64,000 nt of DNA from JANRLF01 sp033762815 (GCA_033762815.1 JANRLF010000001.1:124001-188000), one strand, 5' to 3'. Shown: positions 42,233 to 51,331, counted from the first letter of the stretch. Numbers and translations: made by a program. Notes: generated by a model from the sequence alone, not told the origin.

Positions 42233-45200
42233 ATGAAAACGAAAAGGGAAATTTCGAAATTGGTAATGATGAGAGCCATTGTTTTCGTCTTACTTGCCTT
42301 ATGGGGGCTACATACCCAAGCTGCCATCAGGAAATGGACTAATGGTAATGGGACGGGTTTATGGAGCGATTCCCTCAATTGGACGCCAATTGGCGTGCCG
42401 ACCTACAATGATACTGTTGTTTATGATGCTACTAGTGGCGATGATTGTAGAATAGACATATTAAATACAACGAGCGTCAGGACAATAGAACTAGATTCGA
42501 CTTATACGGGCACAGTCAGTATGGGTCAATTTAGCGCATATGTGGAGGATATGATTATTGAGGGGGGTACTTTTATTAGTACATCCGATACTTTAGCAGC
42601 ATCAACACTGAAGGTGATTGGGGGCACTTTTTTACATAATAATGGAACGGTATACTTCCTCTTAGATGGTGCTGATAAATATTTAACAGGACAAGTTACC
42701 TTTAACAATTTGTTATTTAATTTACCCCTCAATCCAGGTGCTCCGCCCAGTATGATTCTTGACAGCTTAAGCGTGGTAGAAGTCCTTGGGAATTTAACCT
42801 ACTTTTCTAACATGACGTATCCAGTTTTTACCAATGGCGAAATTCATGTTAAGGGCAACTATTATGGTTATGGGCCTAATGATAGAATATGGCGGCGGGG
42901 TACTACCAAATTCATATTTGATGGGTCTGGCACTTCGCATATTTACGATTTTGGCAATGGGTTATCGTGCAAGTTTTCCGGCATGCCAAACCTCGTAGTA
43001 AATAAGGCACCTAATGATACCTTAATATTACATAATGATACTGTTGGCCATAGCAGTACTTGGTTATATCAATCTGGTGTTTTTATTGTCGATAGTGTAT
43101 ATTTTAATGCAACTATTGTTGAATTGCCCAATTGCACTGGCAAAACATTCAAAGCCAATGTGGCAGGTGCAATTGGAAGCGTTGATTATTATTGGTATAG
43201 TGGAGGCAATAGGTCGAGTACCGATACTTTAATAACCTCACCACCTAATAACGTTGCATATATTTACTTTACGGACTCCATTGGTTGTAGATTCGATAGT
43301 GCTTTTATCTTTTCCTATAATATTTTTACGCCCTATGCCGACTTTATGGCTCCCACCTGTATAAGCAATGGTGCTATTGAAGCCCAGCCTACTGGTGGAA
43401 TTCCTCCTTATTCTTATACCTGGTCAAATGGCGGCACCGGGGCACAGATTACCAATTTATCTGCTGGCAGTTATAGTTATACCGCTGTTGATGCGAATGC
43501 CTGCTCGGTGACGCTTTCTGTCAATTTAAGTCCAAATTTAATGACGGCAACCATGGACAGCACTTTTGCGTCGTGCAGTAGCTGTTGCGATGCTTCGATA
43601 ATGGTTCATGTGTCAGGGGGGGTACCACCATATTCCTATACTTGGAGCAATGGCGTTGTGTTTCAAACAAATGATACTTTACACGGAATCAATAATCTTT
43701 GCCCTGATAACTACTCGGTAACTATCACCGATTCTACCAATTGTTCAATAATTAAAAGCATTGCTATTCCTTGTTCGTTCTCAGTTGAAATCTTATCAAC
43801 GCCTATTCTATGCAGCCATGATACGGTTACTTTAACGGCTAGCCATTCAAGCCCTGATTCTATTGTCGATTATCAATGGAGCAACGGTGTAGCACGTCTT
43901 TTTTCCTGGATTGATTATTGGAACCCTTCTCAGAGTAATGCAACCGCCATTTTTGGAGTTACGGTAACTGACAATCAGGGTTGTATAGGCAGTGATACCA
44001 TTCTCTTGCAATTCCCTGATTCGATTAATCCCAATGCGCAAGTGATAGATGCCTCGTGCCAAACTTGTACCGATGGCAGCATTACTTTAAACCCCAGTGG
44101 TGGGGTGCCACCATATAGCTATTCATGGTCAACGGCCGATATTACACAGCACCAACTTAGTCTAATGGCCGCCACCTACAATGTCACCATTACCGACGCC
44201 AACGGTTGTGCTAAGTTAGATAGCTTTGAAGTGCAAGCTATCAATAGCGTACCTAATGTGTACATTTGGGGGCCCGTAATTAACAATAATTACAATATAG
44301 ATTGCCATGGCAATTGCAATGGCGTGCTCAATGCGCAAGTTACGGGGGGAGTACCGCCGTATACCTACCATTGGAGCAACAATGCTATAACTGATACCAT
44401 CACCAATCTATGTGCCGGTATCTACTATGTCACCATAACGGACAGCCTAGGGCAAAGTTCTATCGATACGATAGAATTGACAGAACCTCCTCTATTGGTA
44501 GTAACTGATTCTGTAATAGATGCCTCTTGCCAAACTTGTGCCGATGGTGCGGTTTTGGCTTATGTGTCAGGTGGTGCGCTACCTTATGTCTACAACTGGT
44601 CTCCACCCAATTCGCAAACTTCACAATTATCGAACCTTTTACCTGGTTCATATGCATTGACCGTATTAGATGGGAATGGTTGTGTTATAGGTACCTCAGG
44701 GCTCGTTGGGGTGTTTTGCGATAGTGGTTGTGTATGGCCAGGCGATGCAGATTACAATGGCCTAGTAGATGCAGATGATGTACTGCCTATAGGTATTGGT
44801 TATGGCATTGCGGGGCCTCTACGTAGCAATGCCAGCTTAGTGTGGCAAGCGCAACCTGCAACAGATTGGGCAGATACTTTATTATCAGGCAGCAATTACA
44901 AGCACGTTGATACCGACGGCAATGGCTTAATCAATGAAGACGATACCCTAGCGGTAAGCCTTAACTATGGCCTGAGCCATCCAAAGGCAGAACCAAAAGG
45001 TGGCCCCAATGATCCGGCCTTGTACTTTGTGTTCCCTGACGATACCGTGGCTGCGGGGCAGCCTATAGCCGTCCCTGTATATTTGGGCACTTCGGCCATA
45101 CCGGTTACCAATATATATGGTATCAGTTTCCATATCATTCATAATGGATTGGTAGATAGTAATACCGCTTATGTCGATATCAGTAATTCATGGTTGGGTA

Positions 45201-45733
45201 CTTCGGGTATTGACCTATTCAGTTTCCGTAAGGACTTGTATCCGCAATCAAAAACCGCTGCTGCCGTTTCCCGAAAAGACAGGGTAAATGTTGGCGGATT
45301 TGGGCAGATTGCCACCATTCATTATACCATGAAGGACGACATTTCGGGCAAGGACGAAATCGCCGTTCCGCTCACTTTGAGCTTCACCGATGTGAAAGCC
45401 ATTCTTGCTGACGGCAGCGAAGTGCTCATCAATACCGATAGCAGTATCACCGTGGTGGTGGTTGATAGCACGGTAGGTATCAAAGAGCCGCTGGCGCAGC
45501 AATTGAAGGTTTACCCTAATCCTGCCAATGACAGGTTATATATGCAAAACGGCAAAATGCAAGTCAAGAAAGTGTCCATATTGAACCTGCTTGGACAAGT
45601 ATTGCGCAGCCCTGAAATTGCAGAAATAGCCTATGGAATGGATATCCATTCCTTTGAGCAGGGAGTTTACATCCTGCAAATTGTTACCGAAAATGGAGAG
45701 CAATTGCAAGAGCGGTTCACCATTGCTAGGTAA
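42233..45733 (+). CDS. T9SS cargo with SprB repeats, dockerin-like and cohesin-like modules
   Basis: A 1166-residue secreted protein. A signal peptide (about 1-31, ending HTQAAI) precedes a beta-solenoid-like region (KWTNGNGTGLWSDSLNW, ITVEGGTF-type rungs). Five SprB-type repeats (about 370-790) share C-x-x-C/N-G and G-G-x-x-P-Y-x-Y-x-W. Residues 837-905 contain two Ca-binding dockerin-like loops (DADYNGLVDADD and DTDGNGLINEDD). Residues about 920-1075 look like a cohesin-type beta-sandwich (IAVPVYLGTSAIPVTNIYGISF, FGQIATIHYTM). The end, LKVYPNPANDRLYMQN...LLGQVL...GVYILQIVTENG, is the type A T9SS sorting domain. It is thus exported across the outer membrane and probably attached to the surface. 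The gene stands alone and is followed by a hairpin terminator. Confidence 0.9.
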   Translation: MKTKREISKLVMMRAIVFVLLALWGLHTQAAIRKWTNGNGTGLWSDSLNWTPIGVPTYNDTVVYDATSGDDCRIDILNTTSVRTIELDSTYTGTVSMGQFSAYVEDMIIEGGTFISTSDTLAASTLKVIGGTFLHNNGTVYFLLDGADKYLTGQVTFNNLLFNLPLNPGAPPSMILDSLSVVEVLGNLTYFSNMTYPVFTNGEIHVKGNYYGYGPNDRIWRRGTTKFIFDGSGTSHIYDFGNGLSCKFSGMPNLVVNKAPNDTLILHNDTVGHSSTWLYQSGVFIVDSVYFNATIVELPNCTGKTFKANVAGAIGSVDYYWYSGGNRSSTDTLITSPPNNVAYIYFTDSIGCRFDSAFIFSYNIFTPYADFMAPTCISNGAIEAQPTGGIPPYSYTWSNGGTGAQITNLSAGSYSYTAVDANACSVTLSVNLSPNLMTATMDSTFASCSSCCDASIMVHVSGGVPPYSYTWSNGVVFQTNDTLHGINNLCPDNYSVTITDSTNCSIIKSIAIPCSFSVEILSTPILCSHDTVTLTASHSSPDSIVDYQWSNGVARLFSWIDYWNPSQSNATAIFGVTVTDNQGCIGSDTILLQFPDSINPNAQVIDASCQTCTDGSITLNPSGGVPPYSYSWSTADITQHQLSLMAATYNVTITDANGCAKLDSFEVQAINSVPNVYIWGPVINNNYNIDCHGNCNGVLNAQVTGGVPPYTYHWSNNAITDTITNLCAGIYYVTITDSLGQSSIDTIELTEPPLLVVTDSVIDASCQTCADGAVLAYVSGGALPYVYNWSPPNSQTSQLSNLLPGSYALTVLDGNGCVIGTSGLVGVFCDSGCVWPGDADYNGLVDADDVLPIGIGYGIAGPLRSNASLVWQAQPATDWADTLLSGSNYKHVDTDGNGLINEDDTLAVSLNYGLSHPKAEPKGGPNDPALYFVFPDDTVAAGQPIAVPVYLGTSAIPVTNIYGISFHIIHNGLVDSNTAYVDISNSWLGTSGIDLFSFRKDLYPQSKTAAAVSRKDRVNVGGFGQIATIHYTMKDDISGKDEIAVPLTLSFTDVKAILADGSEVLINTDSSITVVVVDSTVGIKEPLAQQLKVYPNPANDRLYMQNGKMQVKKVSILNLLGQVLRSPEIAEIAYGMDIHSFEQGVYILQIVTENGEQLQERFTIAR

Positions 45734-45745
45734 TCTATCCAAAGT

Positions 45746-45784
45746 GCCTTTCCCTTTTATGCCGCTATGCGGCAAGGGAGAGGC
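45746..45784 (+). terminator. Long hairpin after the cohesin-like T9SS cargo gene
   Basis: GCCTTTCCCTT (45746-45756) pairs with AAGGGAGAGGC (45774-45784) with one mismatch, and inside it GCCGC pairs with GCGGC around TAT, with a TTAT bulge on the left. It begins 12 bases after the stop and is followed by TGACTTTTCTTTC, a moderate T tract. Confidence 0.6.
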
Positions 45785-46317
45785 TGACTTTTCTTTCAAA
45801 TATTGTAAGTTCAACACTCATAAATGCAATCCGTGATATTATCTGATTAAGGGAACTGCTAAGCATCCTCCCAATTGTCATCTGCCACCTATTGCTTTCA
45901 AAATCAATTGTTTCCAAACATTTCGTAAAAATGTGCTGCTAAGTGCTTACTATTAGATTTGGGATGTGAGGCACAAGACACAACACACAAGAAAGGTACA
46001 AGGTACGAGGTTCGAAAAAAGGTATATGGAACAAGGTACAAAATATGAGCACAAAAAAGGTAAATTATTTTCATAACTAGTTGATAGACTTACTGCTTTA
46101 CACCGCTAAGTTTAAGACGTTATTTGATTTTTTTGAGTACGAATTAGGTTGTTTTCGGTATGTTTTGGGTACGAATTGGGTATGTTTTCGGTACGAATTG
46201 AAGCCATTTTATCCGTCAACGGACAGAGGAGGTAGCTTGCTTTAGGTGGTTGGCTTAGCAAGGCGGGGAATAAGTAACGAATTCTCCTAGGCTAATAATA
46301 AATCTCCTATTTCTTTG
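45785..46317. other. Non-coding stretch with short repeats
   Basis: No credible gene. It contains A-rich purine repeats with AAGGTACAAGG-type copies (about 45995-46062) and a tandem GTACGAATT repeat block (46137-46200). The composition is low in G+C. It separates the T9SS cargo gene from the DUF1573 lipoprotein. Confidence 0.55.
46137..46200. repeat. Imperfect tandem repeat of about 21-22 bases
   Basis: Copies beginning GTACGAATT start at 46137, 46169 and 46191 (last partial). The unit continues with GGGTATGTTTTCG; an 11-base partial unit (GTATGTTTTGG) sits between copies 1 and 2. It is intergenic. Confidence 0.75.
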
Positions 46318-46325
46318 TATTTTTG
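46318..46325 (+). promoter_or_regulatory. Candidate -7 element for the DUF1573 lipoprotein gene
   Basis: TATTTTTG matches TAnnTTTG exactly and lies 25 bases before the ATG at 46351, the expected distance for a short leader. No clear TTTG -33 box was seen. Confidence 0.4.
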
Positions 46326-46350
46326 CCTTCCAAATAAAACACCGATTGAT

Positions 46351-46854
46351 ATGAAAAAAATAGCGATTGCACTCTTGTCAGTGGGGATGTTCATTGCCTC
46401 CTGCAACAATGCTTCTGAACAAAAACCAGCAGGTACTGAAACCACCGGTACACCAAACCAAACTGGCACCAGCACTGCTCCTAACGGTATGCCTGCTGCC
46501 GGTACCAATAATGGCAACACCAATCCTGCCCCATCAGAACCTGCTACCAAAATCGAATTCAAAGAAAAGGAGTACGATTTCGGTAAAATCAAAGAAGGCG
46601 ACCAAGTGGAGCATACCTTTGTATTTACCAATACGGGCGATCATAACCTGATTATCAGCAATGCTCAAGGTTCATGCGGTTGCACCGTGCCATATTATCC
46701 CAAGGAACCGATTGCTCCAGGCAAAAGCGGTGAAATCAAAGTACAATTCAACAGTAAAGGAAAAACCGGCAAACAGAGCAAAACTGTTACTTTAACTGCT
46801 AATACCGACCCTGTTACCACCGTGCTTACCATAAACAGCGAGGTGGAAAAATAA
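46351..46854 (+). CDS. DUF1573 domain lipoprotein
   Basis: The 167-residue product begins MKKIAIALLSVGMFIASC, a lipoprotein signal with Cys18 in I-A-S-C. A Thr/Pro/Asn-rich linker (20-68) leads to a DUF1573 beta-sandwich: IEFKEKEYDFGKIKEGDQVEHTF-type start, TNTGDHNLIISNAQGSCGCTVP and VQFNSKGKTGKQSKTVTL. The S-C-G-C-T motif is the family hallmark. I took the ATG at 46351 because an upstream in-frame start (46315) would hide the lipobox. The domain is an Ig-like fold, common in Bacteroidota envelopes, with no known catalytic role. yajC starts 3 bases after its stop, a common Bacteroidota arrangement. Confidence 0.9.
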   Translation: MKKIAIALLSVGMFIASCNNASEQKPAGTETTGTPNQTGTSTAPNGMPAAGTNNGNTNPAPSEPATKIEFKEKEYDFGKIKEGDQVEHTFVFTNTGDHNLIISNAQGSCGCTVPYYPKEPIAPGKSGEIKVQFNSKGKTGKQSKTVTLTANTDPVTTVLTINSEVEK

Positions 46855-46857
46855 GGC

Positions 46858-47205
46858 ATGGTAAATACTGATATGATTTTGCTACAAGCTGCAGGTGGCG
46901 ATATGCTGCCCACTTTCATCCTATTCGGACTAATGTTCGTGGTGATGTACTTCTTTTTCATAAGGCCACAACAAAAGAAAATGAAGGAACAGAACGATTT
47001 CGTGGCCAAGCTACAGAAAGGCGATAGGGTAGTGACCAATGCCGGCATCCATGGCCGCATTTTGAAAGAAGAAGGCGAAACCTTTTTAGTTGAAGTGGAC
47101 ACCAATGTGAAGCTGAAAATTGAGCGCAGTGCTATTTCCTATGATAATACCAAACGCCTGAACGCTGAAACGGGCAAGAAAGAAGAAGTAGCGGCCACTA
47201 AGTAA
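46858..47205 (+). CDS. yajC: Preprotein translocase subunit YajC
   Basis: A 115-residue single-pass inner-membrane protein. The helix (MLPTFILFGLMFVVMYFFFI) is followed by the diagnostic RPQQKKMKEQNDFVAKLQKGDRVVTNAGIHG segment and a short cytoplasmic beta domain. YajC associates with SecDF and the Sec translocon. It is co-transcribed with the DUF1573 lipoprotein and ends just before a rho-independent terminator, after which the YbbR-like and coaE genes begin. Confidence 0.95.
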   Translation: MVNTDMILLQAAGGDMLPTFILFGLMFVVMYFFFIRPQQKKMKEQNDFVAKLQKGDRVVTNAGIHGRILKEEGETFLVEVDTNVKLKIERSAISYDNTKRLNAETGKKEEVAATK

Positions 47206-47225
47206 TGTGGCTACCACAATATGTT

Positions 47226-47259
47226 AAAAAATGCCGCTCTATTAAGGGCGGCATTTTTT
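47226..47259. terminator. Rho-independent terminator after yajC
   Basis: AAAAAATGCCGC (47226-47237) pairs perfectly with GCGGCATTTTTT (47248-47259) around a 10-base loop, ending in a T run. It lies 20 bases after the yajC stop and works in either direction in principle. Confidence 0.85.
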
Positions 47260-47272
47260 AATTTTGGAAGAG

Positions 47273-48274
47273 ATGGAAGATTCCAACAAGCCAAGTCAAG
47301 AGGAACAATCAAGCAACAAGCCCAACCGAAAGAAAAAGGTGGTTGATAGGCGTGGGCCCAGCAATACGGCATTGTTCATGGCATGCCTGTTTGTCGCTTC
47401 TTTTTTATGGCTGATGGTAAGGTTATCAGGGGTCTATTCGGGTACTGTTACCGCCCATTTGCGTTACATCAATATGCCAGATAATAAAGTGATGGTGAAG
47501 GGCTTGGACACCAAACTAAAGCTATATGTAGAAACTACCGGCTTCAAACTGCTGCTAGCCAAATTCGGTTTTAGCCGCACGGTGTTGGATATTGACTATG
47601 ACGACTACCGCTACACCAGCTATGTGCTTACGGAAGATTTGAAGAAAAAGTTTGCCGACAACTTGCCCAATGAAATTAAGTTGAAGGACATAAAGCCGGA
47701 CACCTTATTCCTCTACTTTGACGAAAGGGTGACCAAAACCGTACCTATCCGTTTGCTTTGGGATATTGCTTTCCAAAAGCAGTACGGAATGAAGGATTCT
47801 ATCATTATCAGCCCCGATAGTGTGAAGCTTACCGGCCCTAAAAGCTTGCTTGATACCATCCACTCTTGGCCAACCAAGAAGCTGAAAATGAAGGATGTTA
47901 AGAGCGATATGGATGGTCAGATTGATTTGGCTAAAGGCCCTGAGGTGATTGATTTGAATGCAAAAAAGGTAAATTATCATGCAGCTATCGAAGAATATAC
48001 GGAGCAAACAGTGGAAGTAGAGGTGCGCTTAACCAACCTTCCAAACAATATGGATATCACCACCTATCCAAAAAAAGTGGCCGTTACTTTCCAAGTGCCT
48101 TTAAGCAGTTATCAAACCGTAAGCGACGATGCCTTTGAGGTAGTAGCCAATTTTACCAATGTAGACTTAAGTGCGCAGCAAAAGGTGTACGTGGAATTGA
48201 ACAAGGCGCCGGCCAATGTAAAGAACGTTTCCTTATCGCCCACGGCAGTGGAATATATCATTTACGACAAATAA
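47273..48274 (+). CDS. YbbR-like (CdaR-type) domain protein
   Basis: About 333 residues: a basic cytoplasmic N-terminus with KPNRKKKVVDRRGPSN, one membrane helix (ALFMACLFVASFLWLMVRL) and a large extracytoplasmic part with YbbR-type beta repeats (for example VPIRLLWDIAFQKQYGMKDSIIISPDSVKLTGPKSLLDTI). In Firmicutes the YbbR protein CdaR regulates the diadenylate cyclase; the Bacteroidota relatives are less studied. The ATG at 47273 was chosen over a TTG at 47264. The stop overlaps coaE by one base (TAATG), so the two are translationally coupled. Confidence 0.88.
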   Translation: MEDSNKPSQEEQSSNKPNRKKKVVDRRGPSNTALFMACLFVASFLWLMVRLSGVYSGTVTAHLRYINMPDNKVMVKGLDTKLKLYVETTGFKLLLAKFGFSRTVLDIDYDDYRYTSYVLTEDLKKKFADNLPNEIKLKDIKPDTLFLYFDERVTKTVPIRLLWDIAFQKQYGMKDSIIISPDSVKLTGPKSLLDTIHSWPTKKLKMKDVKSDMDGQIDLAKGPEVIDLNAKKVNYHAAIEEYTEQTVEVEVRLTNLPNNMDITTYPKKVAVTFQVPLSSYQTVSDDAFEVVANFTNVDLSAQQKVYVELNKAPANVKNVSLSPTAVEYIIYDK

Positions 48275-48870
48275 TGCTGCAGGTAGGTATTACAGGTGGT
48301 ATTGGTACAGGCAAAACCTACGTTTGCCGCTTTTTTGAAAAGCTGGGAATACCAGTTTATTATGCTGATGACCGTGCCAAGGCCATCATGAACGAAGACC
48401 CCGAACTGAAAGAGGGTATCATGCAAGCTTTCGGTAAGGATACCTACAAAAATGGACTTTTGGATAGACCTTTTCTTGCTTCTAAAGTATTTAATGATAA
48501 GGTGGCTCTGGAAAAGCTCAATGCTCTAGTACACCCAGCCGTTTTTCGAGATACCGCTAATTGGACTGCCCAGCATGCACATGTACCCTATACCATAAAG
48601 GAAGCGGCATTATTGTACGAATCAGGATCTTGGCAGATTTTAGACAAAATTATTGTGGTAAGTGCGCCTTTGGAAACCCGTTTGGAAAGAGTGATGGCAA
48701 GGGATGGCTTCACTGAGGAAGATGTAAAAGCGCGTATGGCTAACCAATGGTCTCAAGAAGAAAAAGAAAAGCGGGCGGACTATGTCATCCTCAATGATGG
48801 CAAGCATGATGTAGCGGCGCAGGTGGCCGATATCCACCGGCAATTGCTGTCATTGGCCGTTAATCCTTGA
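48274..48870 (+). CDS. coaE: Dephospho-CoA kinase
   Basis: CoaE phosphorylates dephospho-CoA, the last step of coenzyme A synthesis. The 198-residue protein has the P-loop GITGGIGTGKTYVCRFF at its start, the conserved YYADDRAK (with the Asp that binds dephospho-CoA), LNALVHPAVF and EAALLYESG, and DFTE-like helix VMARDGFTEEDVKARMANQ. Length is normal. It overlaps the YbbR-like gene by one base and the convergent acyltransferase gene by 11 bases at its end. Confidence 0.96.
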   Translation: MLQVGITGGIGTGKTYVCRFFEKLGIPVYYADDRAKAIMNEDPELKEGIMQAFGKDTYKNGLLDRPFLASKVFNDKVALEKLNALVHPAVFRDTANWTAQHAHVPYTIKEAALLYESGSWQILDKIIVVSAPLETRLERVMARDGFTEEDVKARMANQWSQEEKEKRADYVILNDGKHDVAAQVADIHRQLLSLAVNP

Positions 48871-50089
48871 ATGGGGTACGCTGGTGCCAGGGCTTTGTTT
48901 CCGTAAGGCGGCGCATAATGGGTCTCAGCAAAACGTTTTTCCAATTCGATACGTGCCGGGCATACACATACATGTCATGTGGTTCTGCTCCCAAGCTGCT
49001 TTTTATTTCCATGGCTGTACGGCCCATCACAACCTTGTTAGCGCCTTTTTCTATGGCAGTTTTGGCAACAGTGTATAAGATATTGAGGTAAAGGTCGTGG
49101 CTTTTCTGCAAGCTGCGGTCCATTCCTAGCATACCTGCTATCATTTCGCCATCGGGCTGCTCATACAGGCTGATAAAGGCGCACAATTGACCGTTTAGAT
49201 AAAAACCCAAGCATACCAATCTATCGGGAAAGGCGGCCTTCAGAGCGGGTATATGGCGCAGGTCGAAAGTTGCCAGCTTGAACGAACTACGGTCAATAAT
49301 TTGATGGTACAGATTATCCATCAAGGGCATGGCCATTTCAATATCTTCCAGCGACATTTCGCGCACTATTATATCTGCTGCCATTTTTATGGCCTTTCGG
49401 GCCCGCACCCGGTATTTGGATGTCATGGCATTCAGGTAACCATCAAAGGTTTTCCATTCGGCATGTATGGGCAATATCATATCGGGTTGCACCTTGAACT
49501 CGAGATAGCCCTTCTCGACAAAAGGCTTCACCGCTTGCTCATGGCCTACAAAAAAGTCCTTCAGCACTACTGCACTGATGGGCCTCACTTTGCGCTGTGC
49601 CTTTATAATTTGCTGTATCCCGAAATCCAGGAAGCGGAATTTTTCATCGGCCGAAACCGTATTGAGGAAGTGGATGCCATATTCCCCAGTCATAAATGCA
49701 TTGCCGCATACCAAAATGCACATGGAAAACCGGTTGACCAGCTTGGTAAGCATCCGCTTGCTCCAAGAGGCATTTTCTGCCCCTTCTTCCAGACCGATAT
49801 TGGCCCCATCGAACCTCAATATCTGGAAGATGGCAAAACCGATTGGCGAGCCATTCATCGAAAACACGATGTACCTAAACTCCACATTGGCAGATAAACT
49901 GTTTTCAAACGCTTTTAGGTAATCAATACTCAACAGCATTTTGCTGGAAGGGGCCAATTGTTCCCATACATAAGGGCTTATTTCTTGTATGGAATGGTAG
50001 ATGCGCATTTCAGGCAGGGCTGTAGCTACCACCGATTGGGTGTAGTATTGTTTTATCGGGATTGGTATGCTACAGTCGCTATTGGGCAT
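48860..50089 (-). CDS. GNAT/FemAB-like acyltransferase
   Basis: A 409-residue protein with a tandem GNAT layout as in FemAB-like or peptidoglycan-recognition acyltransferases: the second half contains YLNAMTSKYRVRARKAIKMA, LVCLGFYLNGQLCAFISLYE, and YLNILYTVAKTAIEKGANKVVMGRTAMEIKSSLGAEP, typical of the acceptor-binding helix and strand of this branch. No signal peptide. It is the last of three minus-strand genes, after a short asparaginase and a transglutaminase-like gene (gap 8). The overlapping plus-strand frame at 49253-49897 has no recognisable family and is a shadow. Substrate unknown. Confidence 0.8.
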   Translation of the reverse strand: MPNSDCSIPIPIKQYYTQSVVATALPEMRIYHSIQEISPYVWEQLAPSSKMLLSIDYLKAFENSLSANVEFRYIVFSMNGSPIGFAIFQILRFDGANIGLEEGAENASWSKRMLTKLVNRFSMCILVCGNAFMTGEYGIHFLNTVSADEKFRFLDFGIQQIIKAQRKVRPISAVVLKDFFVGHEQAVKPFVEKGYLEFKVQPDMILPIHAEWKTFDGYLNAMTSKYRVRARKAIKMAADIIVREMSLEDIEMAMPLMDNLYHQIIDRSSFKLATFDLRHIPALKAAFPDRLVCLGFYLNGQLCAFISLYEQPDGEMIAGMLGMDRSLQKSHDLYLNILYTVAKTAIEKGANKVVMGRTAMEIKSSLGAEPHDMYVYARHVSNWKNVLLRPIMRRLTETKPWHQRTPFKD

Positions 50090-50097
50090 TTGCTATT

Positions 50098-50751
50098 TTA
50101 TATCTTAGCCAAATCGGCCTGCATGATTCTTGAATCCGATTCAAATAGATGCGGATAATGCTTTTTTAGTGTTTCGTACATGTATTGTTGGGGTATGTCG
50201 TCAAAAGTACCGTGGTCATAAAGGTATTCCATAAACTTACCCGTCGGGCCGTCATTTTCCTGAAATATGGAATCCTCCTCGCCATTAAATTCCAAAGGCT
50301 TCACGCCCAGCTTTTCGCAAAGTTCTTTGTTGAATGCAGGGGTGGCCTTAACCCAGCGCCCATTTAAGAATAATTCCGTATAGCCATGAAAAGCGAAAAC
50401 ATCGCTACGAAGTACCTCCCGCAGGCGTCCGGTGCCCACATGATTGATAACATCGGCAAAACCAAAGCGGCTCGGAATGCCCACAGCCCTGGCCGCGGCT
50501 CCCAACAAATTGGCCTTCTCTACGCAATACCCATATCCTTTTTTCACTAAGGTGCTAGCCTTAAGGCCCTCATCGCTCAAATCAACATGAAAGGGGTTAT
50601 AAGGAAAGCGGTCGCGGATGGCATAATACAGTTTCACCGCCATTTCCACAGGTTCGGTGCTATCTCCCACGGCGGCCTTGGCAAAAGCCACCACCTCTGG
50701 GTGGTCACTATCTACCAGTTTCGTAGGCCTTAAGTATTGTTCCATTTGCAT
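50098..50751 (-). CDS. Transglutaminase-like cysteine protein
   Basis: A 217-residue soluble protein with the transglutaminase/papain-like core. The nucleophile region is KKGYGYCVEKANLLGAAARAVGIPSR, where Cys starts the catalytic helix; the His lies in FAFHGYTELFLNGRWVKATPAFN, where the third position of the usual triad is followed by K-A-T-P. Bacterial members are proteases or amidases more often than cross-linkers. It starts at 50751 (a second ATG is 6 bases downstream), 5 bases after the short asparaginase gene, and precedes the acyltransferase gene by 8. No export signal, so it acts in the cytoplasm. Confidence 0.88.
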   Translation of the reverse strand: MQMEQYLRPTKLVDSDHPEVVAFAKAAVGDSTEPVEMAVKLYYAIRDRFPYNPFHVDLSDEGLKASTLVKKGYGYCVEKANLLGAAARAVGIPSRFGFADVINHVGTGRLREVLRSDVFAFHGYTELFLNGRWVKATPAFNKELCEKLGVKPLEFNGEEDSIFQENDGPTGKFMEYLYDHGTFDDIPQQYMYETLKKHYPHLFESDSRIMQADLAKI

Positions 50752-50756
50752 GTTAG

Positions 50757-51263
50757 CTACAATTGCCCGTTTACAGGCTTTAGTTCCTCAAAGAAACCCG
50801 TCTTCTGATTTTTGTAGACGTTATCTGCCTTAAAATATTTTCCGTTCATGGCAATATATACGCCTTGTGGCAAGGCTTGCGCAAAAGCCAATGCATTGCC
50901 CAGATTGAAAAAGCCATCACTGCTGCCAAACTTGTAAGGTATCATGGCCCCTGTGAGGATAATGGTTTTCCCAATGCCCGCTGCTTCAAGTACCTTGGCG
51001 GTATCCACCATAGTATCGGTACCGTGGGTGATTACTATTTGGCTTTCATCGCACATGCGGCAATTGCGTACGACGATTTCACGGTCGGCTTCCGTCATCT
51101 CAAGGCTATCTATCATCATGAGGGTGCGAATATTGATATCCAGCGAGCATCGGCCAAGCTTGAAAATCTCTGGCAGGTGGGTGTCCTTAAAGTACAGCCT
51201 GCCGGTAATCATATCGTACTCTTTATCAAATGTGCCTCCCGTAACAAATATGCGGATTGCCAT
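50757..51263 (-). CDS. Short asparaginase-domain protein
   Basis: A 168-residue protein that matches only the N-terminal catalytic domain of type I/II asparaginases (full enzymes are about 330 residues). Both threonine motifs are present: IFVTGGTFDKEYD near the N-terminus and VITHGTDTMVDTAKVL, and IILTGAMIPYKFGSSDGFFNLGNAL follows. The C-terminal domain that closes the active site is absent; the sequence ends cleanly at a stop, with no broken remainder downstream, so this is a natural short form known in several bacteria. It heads an operon with a transglutaminase-like and an acyltransferase gene. The substrate may not be free asparagine. Confidence 0.9.
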   Translation of the reverse strand: MAIRIFVTGGTFDKEYDMITGRLYFKDTHLPEIFKLGRCSLDINIRTLMMIDSLEMTEADREIVVRNCRMCDESQIVITHGTDTMVDTAKVLEAAGIGKTIILTGAMIPYKFGSSDGFFNLGNALAFAQALPQGVYIAMNGKYFKADNVYKNQKTGFFEELKPVNGQL

Positions 51264-51331
51264 AAAACTAACTATTTATAGTAAAGTTAGCTTTTCAAGT
51301 CGAAAATTGTCATGCCTACGTTGGGGCAATA

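Noticed and set aside
49253..49897. Plus-strand 214-residue frame opposite the acyltransferase gene
   Set aside because: No signal, domain or consistent hydrophobic pattern; the minus-strand frame is longer, recognisable and in an operon.
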